From Streptomyces griseiscabiei (GTDB lineage: Bacteria; Actinomycetota; Actinomycetes; Streptomycetales; Streptomycetaceae), in NCBI RefSeq assembly GCF_020010925.1, contig NZ_JAGJBZ010000004.1, forward strand, positions 310,001 to 374,000: 64,000 nt of DNA, in the 5' to 3' direction. Below are positions 25,469 through 35,033 of the stretch, in pieces. Position 1 is the stretch's first letter. Each line of letters begins with the position of its first letter. The notes below the pieces were generated by a model. That model did not search any database, was not told the DNA's origin, and saw nothing but the letters and a program-made list of their open reading frames with translations. Made by a program: the position numbers and the translations under genes.

Positions 25469-26153
25469 CCCCCTCCACCCCCGTGACCGGCTGGATGTCC
25501 GCCTGCAGCTCGTCCGCGTGCTCCCCCGTCACCAGGTACACCACCCGCTTGGCGACGGACACCGCGTGGTCGGCGAAGCGCTCGTAGTAGCGGCCGAGGA
25601 GGGTGACGTCGACCGCGGTCTCGATGCCGTGCTTCCAGCGGTCGTCCATGAGGTGCTGGAAGAGAGTGCGGTGCAGGAGGTCCATCGCGTCGTCGTCCTG
25701 CTCCAGCTGGAGCGCGAGGTCGACGTCCTTGGTGATGATCACCTCGGCGGCCTTGGCCATCAGGCGCTGCGCGAGCTGGCCCATCTCCAGGATCGTGGCG
25801 TGCAGGTCGCGTGGCACTGTCTTGTCGGGGAAGCGGAGCCGGGTCAGCTTGGCCACGTGCTGGGCGAGGTCGCCGGAGCGCTCCAGGTCGGCCGACATGC
25901 GCAGCGAGGTCACGACGATCCGGAGATCCGTCGCCACCGGCTGCTGCCTGGCCAGCAGGGCTATCGCACGGGCCTCCAGGTCGTGCTGGAGGTCGTCGAC
26001 CTTCTGGTCGGCCTCGATCACGCTCTCGGCCAGCTTCAGGTCGGCGTCGAGCATCGCCGTCGTGGCGCGTCCGATAGCCGACCCCACCAGTCGGGCCATC
26101 TCGACCAGGCCCTCACCGATCGAGTCAAGTTCCTCGTGGTACGCGTCCCGCAT
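25464..26153 (-). CDS. phoU: Phosphate signalling regulator PhoU
   Basis: A 229-residue protein with the two PhoU three-helix repeats: MRDAYHEELDSIGEGLVEMARL at the start and ILEMGQLAQRLMAKAAEVII-type sequence in the second half, with repeated metal-binding motifs ExxxD. PhoU damps the PhoR/PhoP system and regulates phosphate transport in actinobacteria. It diverges from phoR-phoP, and the intergenic PHO box would serve both. Length is as expected. Confidence 0.94.
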   Translation of the reverse strand: MRDAYHEELDSIGEGLVEMARLVGSAIGRATTAMLDADLKLAESVIEADQKVDDLQHDLEARAIALLARQQPVATDLRIVVTSLRMSADLERSGDLAQHVAKLTRLRFPDKTVPRDLHATILEMGQLAQRLMAKAAEVIITKDVDLALQLEQDDDAMDLLHRTLFQHLMDDRWKHGIETAVDVTLLGRYYERFADHAVSVAKRVVYLVTGEHADELQADIQPVTGVEGA

Positions 26154-26345
26154 CAGGGTGTCCCTCTCTTACGTACGTCTGCTCGTGGGTAACCAGAAAA
26201 GCCGTGCCGGAAGCCGTTCCGCCAGGCCAGGACGACCGAACGACCGAATGGAACGACCGAATGAACGGCGAGGACGAACGGTGACCGGGGCCCGGACGAA
26301 CCCCACGCTCCCACGTTCCGGCTCGTACGCGTCCGTTTCAGCCAT

Positions 26346-26378
26346 CTCAAATGAACCAACACTGGCTCCAAGGTGAAC
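26346..26378 (-). promoter_or_regulatory. PHO box (PhoP-binding direct repeats)
   Basis: Read on the minus strand the site is three 11-nt units: GTTCACCTTGG, AGCCAGTGTTG and GTTCATTTGAG. The first and third match the streptomycete direct-repeat unit (GTTCA start), while the middle is degenerate. The site sits in the phoU-phoRP divergent promoter region, where such PHO boxes are known in S. coelicolor. Confidence 0.85.
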
Positions 26379-26451
26379 TCTGGGCGACGAGTGTTCGAGG
26401 TCGCCCTCCGATCGCTGTGGGGATGTCCGACCTCGTGCCTAACCTGGATGC

Positions 26452-27768
26452 ATGGACGTGAACGCGGCGGTCGCCGCAGTGGCAGCGATCGCCGGAGTGC
26501 TCACCGGCGTCATCGCCATGCTCGCGTTCCGTGTCAGCGAGCGCGAGCAGAAGCGTCCCACCAGGACCTCGCTGCACACGGACGCGGTGCTGCCGTCGGG
26601 CGTCGACACCGTGCTGTCCGTGCTCCGCTCCTCCGCCGTGGTGCTCGACGAGTCGGACGCCGTCGTCAAGGCCAGCTCCGCCGCGTACGCCCTCGGGCTG
26701 GTGCGCGGGGGGAAGCTCGCCGTCGAGCCGATGATGAAGATGGCCCGTGAGACCCGCCGGGACGGCGAGATACGGCAGGTCGAGCTGGACCTGCCCCGGC
26801 GCGGCACGGGACGCGGCGAGGCGCTCGCCGTCTCCGCGCGGGTCGCCCCGCTGGGCTCCCGGCTGGTGCTGCTCCTGGTCGAGGACCTCACCGAGGCCCG
26901 CCGGATAGAGGCCGTGCGACGGGACTTCGTCGCCAACGTCAGCCATGAGCTGAAGACACCCGTCGGCGCGCTCTCCCTCCTCTCGGAGGCCGTCATGGGG
27001 GCGTCGGACGACCCCGAGGCGGTGGAACGGTTCGCCGGGCGCATGCAGATCGAGGCCACCCGGCTCACCAACCTCGTGCAGGAGCTGATCGACCTCTCCC
27101 GGGTGCAGAACGACGACCCGCTGGAGGACGCCGAGCCCGTTCGGGTGGACGAGCTGGTCGCCGAGGCCGTCGACCGCTGCCGCCACCAGGCCGGCACCAA
27201 GCAGATCACCATGGCCTCGAACACGGGAGCGCCCGAAGGGCTCCCCCAGGGCGGCGGCGGGAGAGGGACCGGCGGCACCGCCGAGCTGCGCGTCTGGGGC
27301 AACCGCGGTCAGCTGGCCGCGGCCCTCGGCAACCTCGTGGAGAACGCCGTCAACTACTCCCCGGCCCGCACCCGCGTCGGCATAGCCGCACGCCGGGTGA
27401 CCGCGCCCGGCGGGGACCATATCGAGATCGCCGTGACCGACCAGGGCATCGGCATCTCGGACAAGGACAAGGAGCGCATCTTCGAGCGCTTCTACCGCGT
27501 CGACCCGGCCCGCTCCCGCCAGACCGGCGGTACGGGTCTCGGTCTCGCGATCGTCAAGCACGTGGCCGCCTCGCACGGCGGGGAGGTCACGGTGTGGAGC
27601 TCGGAGGGACAGGGCTCCACGTTCACCCTCAGGCTGCCGGAGGCGGGCGCGTCCCGTGACCGTGCGGCCCAGCACCCGGACCTCGACGACGAGGACGGAC
27701 AGCCTCACACCGACCCATCCCCGTACGGACCGTACGAATCGCATCCCGCCCCGGAGGTCCTTCCGTGA
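26452..27768 (+). CDS. phoR: Phosphate-sensing histidine kinase PhoR (SenX3-like)
   Basis: A 438-residue sensor kinase. One N-terminal membrane helix (VNAAVAAVAAIAGVLTGVIAML-type, residues about 2-24), then a PAS-like domain, the HisKA phospho-acceptor in VSHELKTPVGAL near residue 165, and HATPase motifs NLVENAVNYSP (N box), VTDQGIGISDKDKERIFERF (G1/F) and GGTGLGLAIVKHV (G2). This is the PhoR half of the phosphate starvation system that also controls secondary metabolism in Streptomyces. A PHO box lies 74 bp upstream. Its stop overlaps phoP in GTGA. Confidence 0.94.
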   Translation: MDVNAAVAAVAAIAGVLTGVIAMLAFRVSEREQKRPTRTSLHTDAVLPSGVDTVLSVLRSSAVVLDESDAVVKASSAAYALGLVRGGKLAVEPMMKMARETRRDGEIRQVELDLPRRGTGRGEALAVSARVAPLGSRLVLLLVEDLTEARRIEAVRRDFVANVSHELKTPVGALSLLSEAVMGASDDPEAVERFAGRMQIEATRLTNLVQELIDLSRVQNDDPLEDAEPVRVDELVAEAVDRCRHQAGTKQITMASNTGAPEGLPQGGGGRGTGGTAELRVWGNRGQLAAALGNLVENAVNYSPARTRVGIAARRVTAPGGDHIEIAVTDQGIGISDKDKERIFERFYRVDPARSRQTGGTGLGLAIVKHVAASHGGEVTVWSSEGQGSTFTLRLPEAGASRDRAAQHPDLDDEDGQPHTDPSPYGPYESHPAPEVLP

Positions 27769-28445
27769 CCCGAGTGCTCGTCGTCGAGGACGAGGAGTCC
27801 TTCTCCGACGCCCTGTCCTACATGCTCCGCAAGGAGGGCTTCGAGGTCGCCATCGCGACCACCGGGCCCGACGGTCTCGACGAGTTCGAGCGCAACGGAG
27901 CCGACCTCGTCCTGCTCGACCTGATGCTGCCCGGTCTGCCGGGCACCGAGGTCTGCCGTCAGCTGCGCGGCCGTTCCAATGTCCCGGTGATCATGGTGAC
28001 CGCCAAGGACAGCGAGATCGACAAGGTCGTGGGCCTGGAAATAGGAGCCGATGACTATGTCACCAAGCCCTTCTCCTCCCGCGAACTCGTCGCCCGTATC
28101 CGGGCCGTACTGCGCCGCCGCGGCGAGCCCGAGGAGGTCACTCCGGCCGCGCTGGAGGCCGGTCCCGTCCGGATGGACGTCGACCGTCATGTGGTCACCG
28201 TCTCGGGCTCCAAGGTCGACCTCCCCCTCAAGGAGTTCGACCTGCTCGAAATGCTGCTGCGCAACGCGGGCCGCGTCCTGACCCGGATGCAGCTCATCGA
28301 CCGTGTCTGGGGCGCCGACTACGTGGGTGACACCAAGACTCTCGACGTCCACGTCAAGCGCCTCCGCGCCAAGATCGAGCCGGACCCGGGCGCGCCGCGC
28401 TACCTGGTGACGGTGCGCGGTCTCGGCTACAAGTTCGAGCCGTAG
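27765..28445 (+). CDS. phoP: Response regulator PhoP (OmpR family)
   Basis: A 226-residue regulator. Receiver with acidic LVVEDEES, phospho-acceptor Asp in VLLDLMLPG near residue 53, Thr in MVTAKD and Lys in VTKPFSSREL. OmpR-type winged helix C-terminus with DLPLKEFDLLEMLLRNAGRV and YVGDTKTLDVHVKRLRAKIE. It binds PHO boxes to control phosphate genes, and in Streptomyces represses many antibiotic clusters. The GTG start overlaps the phoR stop by four bases (GTGA), so translation is coupled. Confidence 0.95.
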   Translation: MTRVLVVEDEESFSDALSYMLRKEGFEVAIATTGPDGLDEFERNGADLVLLDLMLPGLPGTEVCRQLRGRSNVPVIMVTAKDSEIDKVVGLEIGADDYVTKPFSSRELVARIRAVLRRRGEPEEVTPAALEAGPVRMDVDRHVVTVSGSKVDLPLKEFDLLEMLLRNAGRVLTRMQLIDRVWGADYVGDTKTLDVHVKRLRAKIEPDPGAPRYLVTVRGLGYKFEP

Positions 28446-28473
28446 GCCCTACGGCCGCACGGACGCCGTACGC

Positions 28474-28511
28474 CGAAGGGCGGCACCCCTCGCGGGGGGT
28501 GCCGCCCTTCG
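28474..28511. terminator. Bidirectional stem-loop between phoP and the lipoprotein gene
   Basis: CGAAGGGCGGCACCCC (28474-28489) pairs perfectly with GGGGTGCCGCCCTTCG (28496-28511) around TCGCGG. It lies between convergent genes and would end both transcripts. Confidence 0.9.
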
Positions 28512-28528
28512 CCGTGCGGGTGCGGGAC

Positions 28529-29230
28529 TCAGTGGCCCGCGGTCTCCTCGGAGGCCGAGTTCGAGGTGGACGGGGAGGCCGTCGAGCCGGCGGCGGTGCC
28601 CTCCTCCTCGGTGGCCGTCCCGTCGGCGGCCGGCGAGCCCGTGCCGGAGGGGGACGGGGAGCCGGTGGTCTCCTCGGACGGGGAGGCGGAGGCGGTGGGC
28701 GCCTCGGGGATGTCGCTCGGGCCCCACTTCTCGAAGTAGTGCTCGGCGGGGACCACGAAGGCGCGCAGGCCGACCTCGCCGGTCTCGCTGAAGGTGAAGG
28801 TGACCTGCTGGGCGTTGCCGTCCTTGACCGTGTCGGTGAGGTCGGTCAGGACCGCGGAGGCGTTGTTCTCGCCGCCCAGGATCACGGAGCCGCCGGCCGG
28901 GACGACGACCTTGCCGCCCTTGCCCTCGCCCTTGGCCGGGGTCAGCTCGGCGGTGCCGGCGCCGTCCACGGTGACGGAGTCCAGGGTCTGGTCGGTCGTG
29001 GCGGCGTTGAACAGCGTCGCGGAGACCACGGCGGGACCCTTGGTCTCGGCGCCCGGCTGGGTGACCACGATCGCGTTCTGGATCTTGATGTCGCCGACGC
29101 TGGTCGCCGCGTTGTCCGGCTTGACCTCCAGGGTCTGGGCGTTGTTGCCGGCGGCGCACGCGGCGAGTGAGGCGATCGAGAACGCGAGGACGGCGGCGGC
29201 GAGTGCGCCGCGTCGAAGGCTGCTGCTCAC
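28529..29230 (-). CDS. Putative lipoprotein (copper-chaperone-like beta domain)
   Basis: A 233-residue protein with a signal peptide and lipobox LAAC, so Cys25 would be lipidated. Residues about 35-165 look like a beta-rich domain (VGDIKIQNAIVV...VVVPAGGSVILGGENNASAVL) reminiscent of PCuAC/DUF461 copper chaperones, but the H-x10-M-x21-H-x-M copper ligands are not visible, so a metal role is doubtful. The C-terminal 65 residues are a Ser/Thr/Glu/Pro-rich stalk. It converges on phoP across a strong terminator. Function unknown. Confidence 0.75.
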   Translation of the reverse strand: MSSSLRRGALAAAVLAFSIASLAACAAGNNAQTLEVKPDNAATSVGDIKIQNAIVVTQPGAETKGPAVVSATLFNAATTDQTLDSVTVDGAGTAELTPAKGEGKGGKVVVPAGGSVILGGENNASAVLTDLTDTVKDGNAQQVTFTFSETGEVGLRAFVVPAEHYFEKWGPSDIPEAPTASASPSEETTGSPSPSGTGSPAADGTATEEEGTAAGSTASPSTSNSASEETAGH

Positions 29231-29897
29231 GGCGGCGGCAACTCCTTGAACGTGGGCGGTACGTGGTCTTGGTCTGTAGCGGCCTTAGGTTACCGAGCCG
29301 CCCCGCCGCCGCCGCACCCGACCCTCCCCAAGTCCCCGACAAGTCCCGGCGAGTACTCGGCAAGTCCCGTGCATGTCTCCGGCATGTCCTCGGAGGCAAT
29401 TGAGAGCACGCCACCCGTACACCGGTCCGCATTCAGATAACCGTCGTCGAACTCGCCGCCGCGGTGTCGTGGATTTCCGCCGAGGAATGCGGGCCTCCGC
29501 GAAAAATCGATCAGCCGCCGGAACGCCCCCGGAACAGCGCCAGAACACGATCCGGTAACGGCGGAACATCGCCCCCGGATCGAACTCCTTGATCAATTCC
29601 GGATTCGTCTCGTACCCGACTCCACTCATCGAACGGAGTAGCGGAAGTCGCACACTTGGGGGCGGACAAAGCGGGACGTTCAGCCGCTCGTGGACCCCTC
29701 CGGATGCGTGTACCGTACGCGTTTCACTCCGCCCGGAGAGCCGCTCCGACCTGCGAATACCCTCTTCCGTTCGGCCCCCGCAGCACGTTCCTGTCGCAGT
29801 TGTCAAGCCCCGAGATGCGCCCTGACCTGCGAAAACGCCATTCAGAACCCGCCGTTTCCGTGTTACCCTGGATAGCCACGGAAGGGGTACCTGTCAC
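29231..29897. other. 667-bp gene-free region between the lipoprotein gene and carD
   Basis: Base composition is lower in GC than the flanks. A reading frame on the minus strand (29285-29806) has no ribosome binding site and Arg/Cys-rich composition, so I do not call it. The last 30 bp hold the carD ribosome binding site GGAAGGGG. Promoters for carD must lie here but I cannot place them with confidence. Confidence 0.5.
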
Positions 29898-30380
29898 ATG
29901 ACGTTCAAGGTTGGCGACACCGTGGTCTATCCCCATCACGGGGCCGCGCTGATTGAGGCCATCGAAACTCGCCAGATCAAAGGCGTGGACAAGACCTACT
30001 TGGTGCTCAAGGTCGCTCAAGGCGATCTGACGGTGCGTGTGCCAGCGGACAATGCGGAGTTCGTCGGTGTACGTGATGTGGTCGGCCAGGACGGCCTGGA
30101 CCGGGTCTTCGAGGTGCTGCGCGCGCCGTATGCCGAGGAGCCCACGAACTGGTCGCGTCGCTACAAGGCAAACCTGGAGAAGCTCGCCTCCGGCGATGTC
30201 ATCAAGGTCGCGGAAGTCGTGCGTGACCTGTGGCGTCGTGAGCGCGAGCGCGGACTGTCCGCCGGTGAGAAGCGCATGCTCGCCAAGGCCCGCCAGATCC
30301 TGGTGAGCGAACTCGCCCTCGCGGAGAACACGAACGAGGACAAGGCCGAGGCCCTGCTCGACGAGGTCCTCGCGTCCTGA
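29898..30380 (+). CDS. carD: CarD-family RNA polymerase-binding regulator
   Basis: A 160-residue protein. Residues about 1-55 form the CarD RNA-polymerase-interacting domain ([20 protein letters not shown] and [22 protein letters not shown]), and the C-terminal helical half contains [46 protein letters not shown] sequence with the conserved Trp that wedges the open promoter complex. CarD activates rRNA and many housekeeping promoters in actinobacteria. ATG 29898 has GGAAGGGG about ten bases upstream. It precedes ispDF, as usual in streptomycetes. Confidence 0.94.
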   Translation: MTFKVGDTVVYPHHGAALIEAIETRQIKGVDKTYLVLKVAQGDLTVRVPADNAEFVGVRDVVGQDGLDRVFEVLRAPYAEEPTNWSRRYKANLEKLASGDVIKVAEVVRDLWRRERERGLSAGEKRMLAKARQILVSELALAENTNEDKAEALLDEVLAS

Positions 30381-30747
30381 ACTGACTGCGCGTCCGAACT
30401 GACCTGTGGCAGGCAGCCAGCCCGCTCAGCCGTTCAGTGCAGCAGCACATCGAAATGCCGCGGTGCCCGATGACATACGTATTGTCGCCGGGCGCTGCGG
30501 CATGTTCGTACCCGGATGCCGTACGCCTGTGTGGGGTCACCGATACTGGGCGATGCCCGGTGTGCCCCGGTGCGCTCATCGGTACTGCCGAGCACCGCGC
30601 TCATCGGTACCGAGTACTCGTACTTGGCGTGCCGGGCCCGGGCAGCTGGCTCGACCAGATGTCACGGAAGGGTCCGGTCAAGGTGTCGCGCCCGGCACGC
30701 TGTGGCCATACCCACGTAGGCCGAGCACACAAACCTGACAGGAACCG
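30381..30747. other. 367-bp gap between carD and ispD with a 14-bp direct repeat
   Basis: GCGCTCATCGGTAC occurs at 30572-30585 and 30597-30610 (25 bp apart). No gene with a plausible ribosome binding site was found. No clear terminator follows carD, so carD-ispD read-through is possible. Confidence 0.55.
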
Positions 30748-31524
30748 ATGTCTGACGATTCGCGCCCTTCGCCTTCAGGAACCGGCACGGCGGCCCCCGC
30801 GCCGACCCGTACGGCGGCCGTGATCCCGGCCGCCGGCCGGGGCGTACGCCTCGGCCCGGGCGCCCCCAAAGCACTTCGCGCGCTGAACGGCACTCCGATG
30901 CTGATCCACGCGGTGCGGGCCATGGCCGCGTCCCGTGCCGTCTCCCTCGTGATCGTCGTGGCGCCGCCCGACGGCGCGCCCGAGGTCAAGACCCTGCTGG
31001 ACGCGCACGCCCTGCCCGAGCGGACCGACTTCCTCGTCGTCCCCGGGGGCGAGTCGCGCCAGGAATCGGTGAAGCTCGGGCTCGACGCGCTCCCGCCCGG
31101 CTTCGACATCGTCCTCGTCCATGACGCGGCCCGTCCCCTGGTGCCCGTCGACACGGTCGACGCCGTCATCGAGGCCGTACGGGACGGGGCGCCGGCCGTG
31201 GTGCCCGCGCTGCCGCTCGCCGACACGGTCAAGGAGGTCGAACCGGCGGAGGCGCCGGGCGCGCCGGAGCCGGTCGTCGCCACACCGGCGCGGGCGCGGC
31301 TGCGCGCCGTGCAGACGCCGCAGGGGTTCGACCGCGAGACGCTCGTGCGGGCGCACGAGACGGTCACCGGGGAGGTGACCGACGACGCGAGCATGGTGGA
31401 GCGGCTCGGGCTGGGCGTCGTGGTCGTGCCGGGGCACGAGGAGGCGTTCAAGGTGACCAGGCCGCTGGACCTGGTGCTCGCGGAGGCGGTTCTGGCGCGC
31501 AGGAGGCTGAACGATGGGTTCTGA
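30748..31524 (+). CDS. ispD: 2-C-methyl-D-erythritol 4-phosphate cytidylyltransferase
   Basis: A 258-residue enzyme of the non-mevalonate isoprenoid pathway that makes CDP-methylerythritol from MEP and CTP. The nucleotide-binding [17 protein letters not shown] is near residue 29 and [12 protein letters not shown] near residue 126; [16 protein letters not shown] near residue 189 is also conserved. Length is normal for actinobacteria. It overlaps ispF by 11 bp, so the two are translationally coupled. Confidence 0.95.
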   Translation: MSDDSRPSPSGTGTAAPAPTRTAAVIPAAGRGVRLGPGAPKALRALNGTPMLIHAVRAMAASRAVSLVIVVAPPDGAPEVKTLLDAHALPERTDFLVVPGGESRQESVKLGLDALPPGFDIVLVHDAARPLVPVDTVDAVIEAVRDGAPAVVPALPLADTVKEVEPAEAPGAPEPVVATPARARLRAVQTPQGFDRETLVRAHETVTGEVTDDASMVERLGLGVVVVPGHEEAFKVTRPLDLVLAEAVLARRRLNDGF

Positions 31525-32026
31525 GACGGTGTCGCTGCCGGGTTCCGTGGTGTTGCCGCAGGTCGGGATCGGTACCGACATCCACGCCTTCGAGGAGGGG
31601 CGGGAGCTGTGGTGCGCCGGGCTGAAGTGGGAGGGGCAGGGGCCGGGGCTCGCCGGGCACTCCGACGCGGATGTCGTGGCGCACGCGGCGTGCAACGCGC
31701 TGTTCTCCGCCGCCGGGATGGGGGACCTCGGTCAGCACTTCGGGACCGGGCGGCCGGAGTGGTCCGGGGCGTCCGGGGTGACCCTGCTGGCGGAGGCGGC
31801 GCGGATCGTGCGGGCCGGGGGGTTCGTGATCGGGAACGTGGCCGTGCAGGTGGTGGGGGACCGGCCGAAGATCGGGAAGCGGCGGGACGAGGCGCAGCGG
31901 GTGTTGTCCGAGGTGGTGGGGGCGCCGGTGTCGGTGTCGGGGGCGACGACCGACGGGCTGGGGTTTCCGGGGCGGGGTGAGGGGCTGATGGCGGTGGCCA
32001 CGGCGCTGGTCGTGCGGGTGGGCTGA
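31514..32026 (+). CDS. ispF: 2-C-methyl-D-erythritol 2,4-cyclodiphosphate synthase
   Basis: A 170-residue enzyme that cyclises CDP-ME 2-phosphate. Metal ligands are in [12 protein letters not shown] (Asp and His) near residue 18 and [16 protein letters not shown] near residue 47, and [16 protein letters not shown] is the conserved C-terminal segment. A short N-terminal extension [15 protein letters not shown] precedes the core. The ATG start lies inside ispD. The intergenic 32027-32254 has a AAGGGGC-TGC-GCCCCTT stem and no gene. Confidence 0.95.
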   Translation: MGSETVSLPGSVVLPQVGIGTDIHAFEEGRELWCAGLKWEGQGPGLAGHSDADVVAHAACNALFSAAGMGDLGQHFGTGRPEWSGASGVTLLAEAARIVRAGGFVIGNVAVQVVGDRPKIGKRRDEAQRVLSEVVGAPVSVSGATTDGLGFPGRGEGLMAVATALVVRVG

Positions 32027-32254
32027 GGGGCGTTTTCTCGCCCCCGCCGCCCCTACCCGTCCCCTCCCTTCAAGGGGCTGCGCCCCTTTGACCCCCGCGC
32101 GTCCGTCCGGTGGGGGTTCTCGCGCCGTTCCCCGCGCCCCTTCACGGCCTGCGGCCGCTCAGGGGCGCGGGTGTCGGTGCGCATACGTCACGAATCTGTC
32201 GTCCTTGGGGTGAAGGGCTCGGGGCATGCGTGACGGGCCACTACGCTTGGGGGC

Positions 32255-33658
32255 GTGACTATTCGCCTGTACGACACCAGCGCCCGGCAGATTCGTGACT
32301 TCGCCCCGCTCACGCCGGGTTGTGTCTCGATCTACCTGTGTGGCGCCACGGTGCAGGCGGCCCCGCACATCGGGCACATCCGGTCGGGGCTCAACTTCGA
32401 CATCATGCGCCGGTGGTTCGAGTACCGGGGCTATGACGTGACGTTCGTCCGGAACGTCACGGACATCGACGACAAGATCATCGCCAAGTCGGCCGACCAG
32501 GGCCGCCCGTGGTGGTCGATCGGGTACGAGAACGAGCGCGCGTTCAACGCCGGGTACCACGCGCTCGGCTGCCTGCCGCCGACCTACGAGCCGCGTGCCA
32601 CCGGGCATGTGACCGAGATGGTCGAGATGATGCGCGGGCTGATCGAGCGCGGCCACGCGTACGAGGCCGACGGGAACGTCTACTTCGACGTGCGGTCCTT
32701 CCCCGGGTATCTGCAGCTGTCCAACCAGGAGCTGGACAATCTGCTGCAGCCCTCGGGCGAGGGCGAGACCGGCAAGCGCGACCCGCGTGACTTCGCCATG
32801 TGGAAGACGGCGAAGCCGGGAGAGCCGACCTGGGAGACGCCCTGGGGGCGCGGGCGGCCGGGCTGGCACCTGGAGTGCTCGGCCATGGCCCACAAGTACC
32901 TGGGCAGCGCCTTCGACATCCACGGCGGCGGCCTCGACCTGATCTTCCCGCACCACGAGAACGAGATCGCCCAGGCCAAGGCCTTCGGCGACGAGTTCGC
33001 GAAGTACTGGGTGCACAACGCCTGGGTCACCATGAGCGGCGAGAAGATGTCGAAGTCGCTGGGCAACAGCGTCCTCGTCTCCGAGATGGTCAAGCACTGG
33101 CGGCCCATCGTCCTGCGGTACTACCTGGGCACCCCGCACTACCGGTCGATGATCGAGTACAGCGAGGACGCGCTGCGCGAGGCCGAGTCGGCGTTCGCCC
33201 GGATCGAGGGGTTCGTGCAGCGGGTCGTCGAGAAGGCGGGCGGGGTCGTCGAACCCGCGGCCGAGGTGCCGCCGGCGTTCGCCGAGGCGATGGACGACGA
33301 CCTCGGGGTGCCGCAGGCGCTCGCCATCGTGCACACCACGGTCCGGCAGGGCAACAGCGCGCTGGCCGCCGACGACAAGGAAGAGGCCGTGGCCCGGCTC
33401 GCCGAGGTGCGGGCCATGCTCGGTGTGCTCGGCCTCGACCCGCTGGACGCGCAGTGGGCCGGTGACGGCGGCGACCGCGGCGAGGATCTGCACGGGGTCG
33501 TCGACACGCTCGTCGGGCTGGTCCTGCAGCAGCGGGAGGCCGCTCGCGCCCGTAAGGACTGGGCCACGGCGGACTCCATCCGCGACCAGCTCAACCAGTC
33601 CGGTCTGGTCATCGAGGACGGCGCGGACGGTCCGCGCTGGACGCTCGGTCCGCGTTGA
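32255..33658 (+). CDS. cysS: Cysteinyl-tRNA synthetase
   Basis: A 467-residue class I aminoacyl-tRNA synthetase. The HIGH signature is in QAAPHIGHIRSG near residue 34, the zinc ligands include Cys in YLCGATVQ near residue 28 and HLECSAMAHKYLG near residue 207, and the KMSKS loop is in SGEKMSKSLGNSV near residue 266. Length is typical. Start is GTG 32255 (TIRLYDTSARQ). A strong terminator follows before rlmB. Confidence 0.96.
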   Translation: MTIRLYDTSARQIRDFAPLTPGCVSIYLCGATVQAAPHIGHIRSGLNFDIMRRWFEYRGYDVTFVRNVTDIDDKIIAKSADQGRPWWSIGYENERAFNAGYHALGCLPPTYEPRATGHVTEMVEMMRGLIERGHAYEADGNVYFDVRSFPGYLQLSNQELDNLLQPSGEGETGKRDPRDFAMWKTAKPGEPTWETPWGRGRPGWHLECSAMAHKYLGSAFDIHGGGLDLIFPHHENEIAQAKAFGDEFAKYWVHNAWVTMSGEKMSKSLGNSVLVSEMVKHWRPIVLRYYLGTPHYRSMIEYSEDALREAESAFARIEGFVQRVVEKAGGVVEPAAEVPPAFAEAMDDDLGVPQALAIVHTTVRQGNSALAADDKEEAVARLAEVRAMLGVLGLDPLDAQWAGDGGDRGEDLHGVVDTLVGLVLQQREAARARKDWATADSIRDQLNQSGLVIEDGADGPRWTLGPR

Positions 33659-33692
33659 ACCGGACAAACCACCTCCGGTCACCTTGATCGAT

Positions 33693-33720
33693 TGTGCCGC
33701 CCGGCCGTCCGGGCGGCACA
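33693..33720. terminator. 12-bp-arm stem-loop after cysS
   Basis: TGTGCCGCCCGG (33693-33704) and CCGGGCGGCACA (33709-33720) are perfect complementary arms around CCGT. It lies 35 bp after the cysS stop and 70 bp before rlmB. Confidence 0.9.
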
Positions 33721-33790
33721 CTGCATTGAGCACACGTTGTTGAGCACACGTTCACGTACACACGCACGCTTCTCAGGAGACGGGTAGGTC

Positions 33791-34729
33791 ATGGCCGCTA
33801 ACAACCGCCGCATGTCCGGCAAGAAGGGCGCGCAGGTCGGCAGTGGCGGCCAGCGGCGCAAGGGTCTCGAGGGCAAGGGTCCGACCCCGCCCGCCGAGAT
33901 GCGCAAGAAGCACAAGGCGAACCGGATCGCCAACGCCAAGGCGAAGCAGGCCGCGCGTCGGCCCGTCGCGCGCCGGGGCGGCAAGGGCACGTCCGAGATG
34001 GTCGTGGGCCGCAACCCGGTCGTCGAGGCGCTGCGCGAGGGCGTGCCCGCCTCGACGCTGTACGTCCAGCAGTTCATCGACAACGACGAGCGGGTGCGCG
34101 AGGCGCTGCAGCTGGCGGCCGAGCGCGGCGGCATCAACCTCATGGAGGCGCCGCGGCCCGAGCTGGACCGGATGACCAACGGCCTCAACCACCAGGGCCT
34201 CGTCCTCCAGGTCCCGCCGTACGAGTACGCGCACCCCGAGGACCTGGTGGCCGCCGCGTACGACGAGGGCGAGGACCCGCTGATCGTCGCCCTCGACGGG
34301 GTGACCGACCCGCGCAACCTCGGTGCCGTCGTCCGGTCCGTCTCCGCGTTCGGCGGCCACGGCGTCGTCGTGCCCGAGCGGCGCGCGGCCGGGATGACCG
34401 CCGGCGCGTGGAAGACGTCCGCCGGTACGGCCGCCCGTACGCCCGTCGCCCGCTGCACCAACCTGACGCGCGCGCTGGAGGCCTACAAGAAGGCCGGTGT
34501 CGTGGTGGTCGGCCTCGCCGCCGACGGCGAGTCCGAGATCGGTGACCTGGAGGCCCTCGGCGGCCCGGTCGTCATCGTCGTCGGCAGCGAGGGCAAGGGC
34601 CTGTCCCGCCTCGTCGGCGAGACATGCGACTTCCGGGTGCGGATTCCGATGCCGGGCGGGGCGGAGTCGTTGAACGCGGGTGTGGCGGCGGGAGTTGTGT
34701 TGTACGAGGCGGCGCGGCGGCGGGCCTGA
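33791..34729 (+). CDS. rlmB: 23S rRNA (guanosine-2'-O-) methyltransferase RlmB-like, SpoU family
   Basis: A 312-residue enzyme. The first 70 residues are a basic, Gly/Lys-rich extension (RNA-binding), then a SpoU substrate-binding domain ([14 protein letters not shown] near residue 75) and a SpoU methyltransferase domain with the knot motifs [21 protein letters not shown] near residue 175, [17 protein letters not shown] near residue 262, and [26 protein letters not shown] at the C-terminus. It methylates G2251-equivalent 2'-OH in 23S rRNA. The last 105 bp recur 200 bp downstream with only synonymous changes. Confidence 0.94.
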   Translation: MAANNRRMSGKKGAQVGSGGQRRKGLEGKGPTPPAEMRKKHKANRIANAKAKQAARRPVARRGGKGTSEMVVGRNPVVEALREGVPASTLYVQQFIDNDERVREALQLAAERGGINLMEAPRPELDRMTNGLNHQGLVLQVPPYEYAHPEDLVAAAYDEGEDPLIVALDGVTDPRNLGAVVRSVSAFGGHGVVVPERRAAGMTAGAWKTSAGTAARTPVARCTNLTRALEAYKKAGVVVVGLAADGESEIGDLEALGGPVVIVVGSEGKGLSRLVGETCDFRVRIPMPGGAESLNAGVAAGVVLYEAARRRA

Positions 34730-34824
34730 TGGCTGTGGGGCCGGCAGGCGAAGCCCGCCGGTCGGAGGCCGGCGCAGCCGTCCGAAGCCGCGCAGCGTGC
34801 GAGGTCGGCAGACAGGAGGGGTCG

Positions 34825-34929
34825 TGCGACTTCCGGGTGCGGATTCCGATGCCGGGTGGGGCGGAGTCGCTCAACGCGGGTGTGGCGGCGGGAGTTGTGC
34901 TGTACGAGGCGGCGCGGCGGCGGGCCTGA
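34825..34929 (+). pseudogene. Duplicated 3' tail of rlmB
   Basis: This segment repeats bases 34625-34729 with 4 mismatches in 105 bp. All four (a Gly codon, two positions in a Leu codon, another Leu codon) leave the peptide unchanged. It encodes [19 protein letters not shown] and the following 15 residues to a stop. It has no start or ribosome binding site and is in a different frame relative to rlmB (period 200 bp, not a multiple of three). It is a remnant, probably of recombination with a second rlmB allele. Confidence 0.88.
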
Positions 34930-35033
34930 GAAGGGCTCTGACCGGGGGTTCGGGGCGTTCTGGATCACCTTGACGGGGTCCGGACAGATCGGGGCGGTCA
35001 AGACAGTGTCCTAACGACACGTCACTCGGTTAG

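Noticed and set aside
28529..29230. Copper chaperone (PCuAC) assignment for the lipoprotein
   Set aside because: The beta-rich domain looks similar, but the Met/His copper-ligand pattern is not visible, so only lipoprotein is claimed.
29285..29806. 173-codon frame on the minus strand
   Set aside because: No ribosome binding site, Arg/Cys-rich random composition and no recognisable domain.
34730..34824. A full second rlmB gene
   Set aside because: Only the last 105 bp are duplicated; the 95 bp before it contain no coding similarity to RlmB and no start site.
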